Below, piece by piece: positions 14,561-14,751 of a DNA stretch of 14,751 nt (position 1 is its first letter; the number at the start of each line of letters is the position of its first letter). The position numbers and the translations under genes are program-made. This stretch comes from Pseudomonadota bacterium (GTDB lineage: Bacteria > Pseudomonadota > Alphaproteobacteria > Rhizobiales > Xanthobacteraceae). The stretch is taken from positions 1-14,751 of the forward strand of contig JAEWHY010000361.1 of NCBI GenBank assembly GCA_023387555.1. Direction: 5' to 3'. The notes beneath the pieces are model-generated. The model saw only the letters and a list, made by a program, of their open reading frames with translations. It searched no databases and was not told where the DNA came from.

Positions 14561-14751
14561 ATGGTACCGCAGGGCGAAGGCGATCCGATCGTCATTCTGG
14601 TCGACGCCGACGCCTGCCCGGTGAAGGCCGAGATTTATCGCGTGGCGGAGCGCCACGGGCTGCGGGTCTTCGTGGTCGCGAATGCGCCGATTGCCGTGCC
14701 CCGCGATCCAGCGATCGAGCGCGTGGTGGTGCCTGGCGGCATGGACCAGGC
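14561..14751 (+). CDS. YaiI/YqxD family protein (DUF188, UPF0178), 3' end cut by window
   Basis: The frame runs from ATG at 14561 to the end of the window (63 complete codons). After a short leader 'MVPQGEGDP' comes 'IVILVDADACPVKAEIYRVA', then 'ERHGLRVFVVANAPIAVP' and 'IERVVVPGG', the characteristic N-terminus of the YaiI/YqxD (DUF188) family, including DADACP (residues 15-20). The family is about 150 residues and resembles PIN-like/NYN nucleases at fold level; its function is not established. AGAGGA 10 bases upstream of the ATG supports the start. It is divergent from the Rieske operon and has no evident functional link with it. Confidence 0.93.
   Translation, partial: MVPQGEGDPIVILVDADACPVKAEIYRVAERHGLRVFVVANAPIAVPRDPAIERVVVPGGMDQ

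Overview
The window is GC-rich, compactly packed DNA, most likely from an alphaproteobacterium of the Hyphomicrobiales (Bradyrhizobium/Rhodopseudomonas-like; this placement is inference). The grounds are the fused CysN-CysC, the vanA/vanB-like Rieske pair, the CoxL form II-type protein, short acidic/alpha-helical orphan proteins, and a textbook FNR/FixK box. I see no rRNA, tRNA, CRISPR array, insertion sequence or phage gene.

Layout, left to right. (1) 1-573 (+) is the end of a periplasmic thioredoxin-fold protein, closed by a strong intrinsic terminator. (2) 739-2957 (+) encodes a SulP anion transporter with STAS and cyclic-nucleotide-binding domains, but its reading frame is broken near 2097. 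(3) 2986-6811 (-) holds cysD and cysNC, which overlap by one base, followed by a DUF808 (YedI-type) membrane protein: the sulfate-activation locus, with an anion transporter about 1 kb away. (4) 6983-8145 (-) holds a bicupin protein and a DUF3237 protein; they diverge from 8311-10641 (+), a stand-alone large subunit of the xanthine dehydrogenase/CO dehydrogenase family. (5) 10700-11358 (-) is a CYTH-domain protein coupled to a 56-residue helical protein. (6) 11578-11772 (-) is a 64-residue orphan with a perfect FNR/FixK site (TTGATCTGGATCAA) at the right distance upstream. (7) 12113-14208 (-) is a two-component Rieske oxygenase system (oxygenase plus FMN/NAD/2Fe-2S reductase) resembling vanillate O-demethylase. 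(8) 14561 to the window end (+) is the start of a YaiI/YqxD-family (DUF188) protein.

How the genes may work together. CysD and CysNC turn sulfate into APS and then PAPS; the nearby SulP protein could supply the anion, and its cyclic-nucleotide domain suggests gating by a nucleotide signal, but the frame is interrupted. The Rieske pair is a self-contained O-demethylase or hydroxylase for an aromatic substrate. The molybdenum hydroxylase large subunit, DUF3237 and cupin genes look like a second oxidative catabolic locus of unknown substrate, lacking the usual FAD and 2Fe-2S subunits here. The least expected signals are the broken SulP-STAS-cNMP gene, the orphan molybdenum hydroxylase locus, and the small orphan gene under a predicted oxygen-responsive promoter. 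I did not find a clear, complete, previously undescribed multi-gene system.
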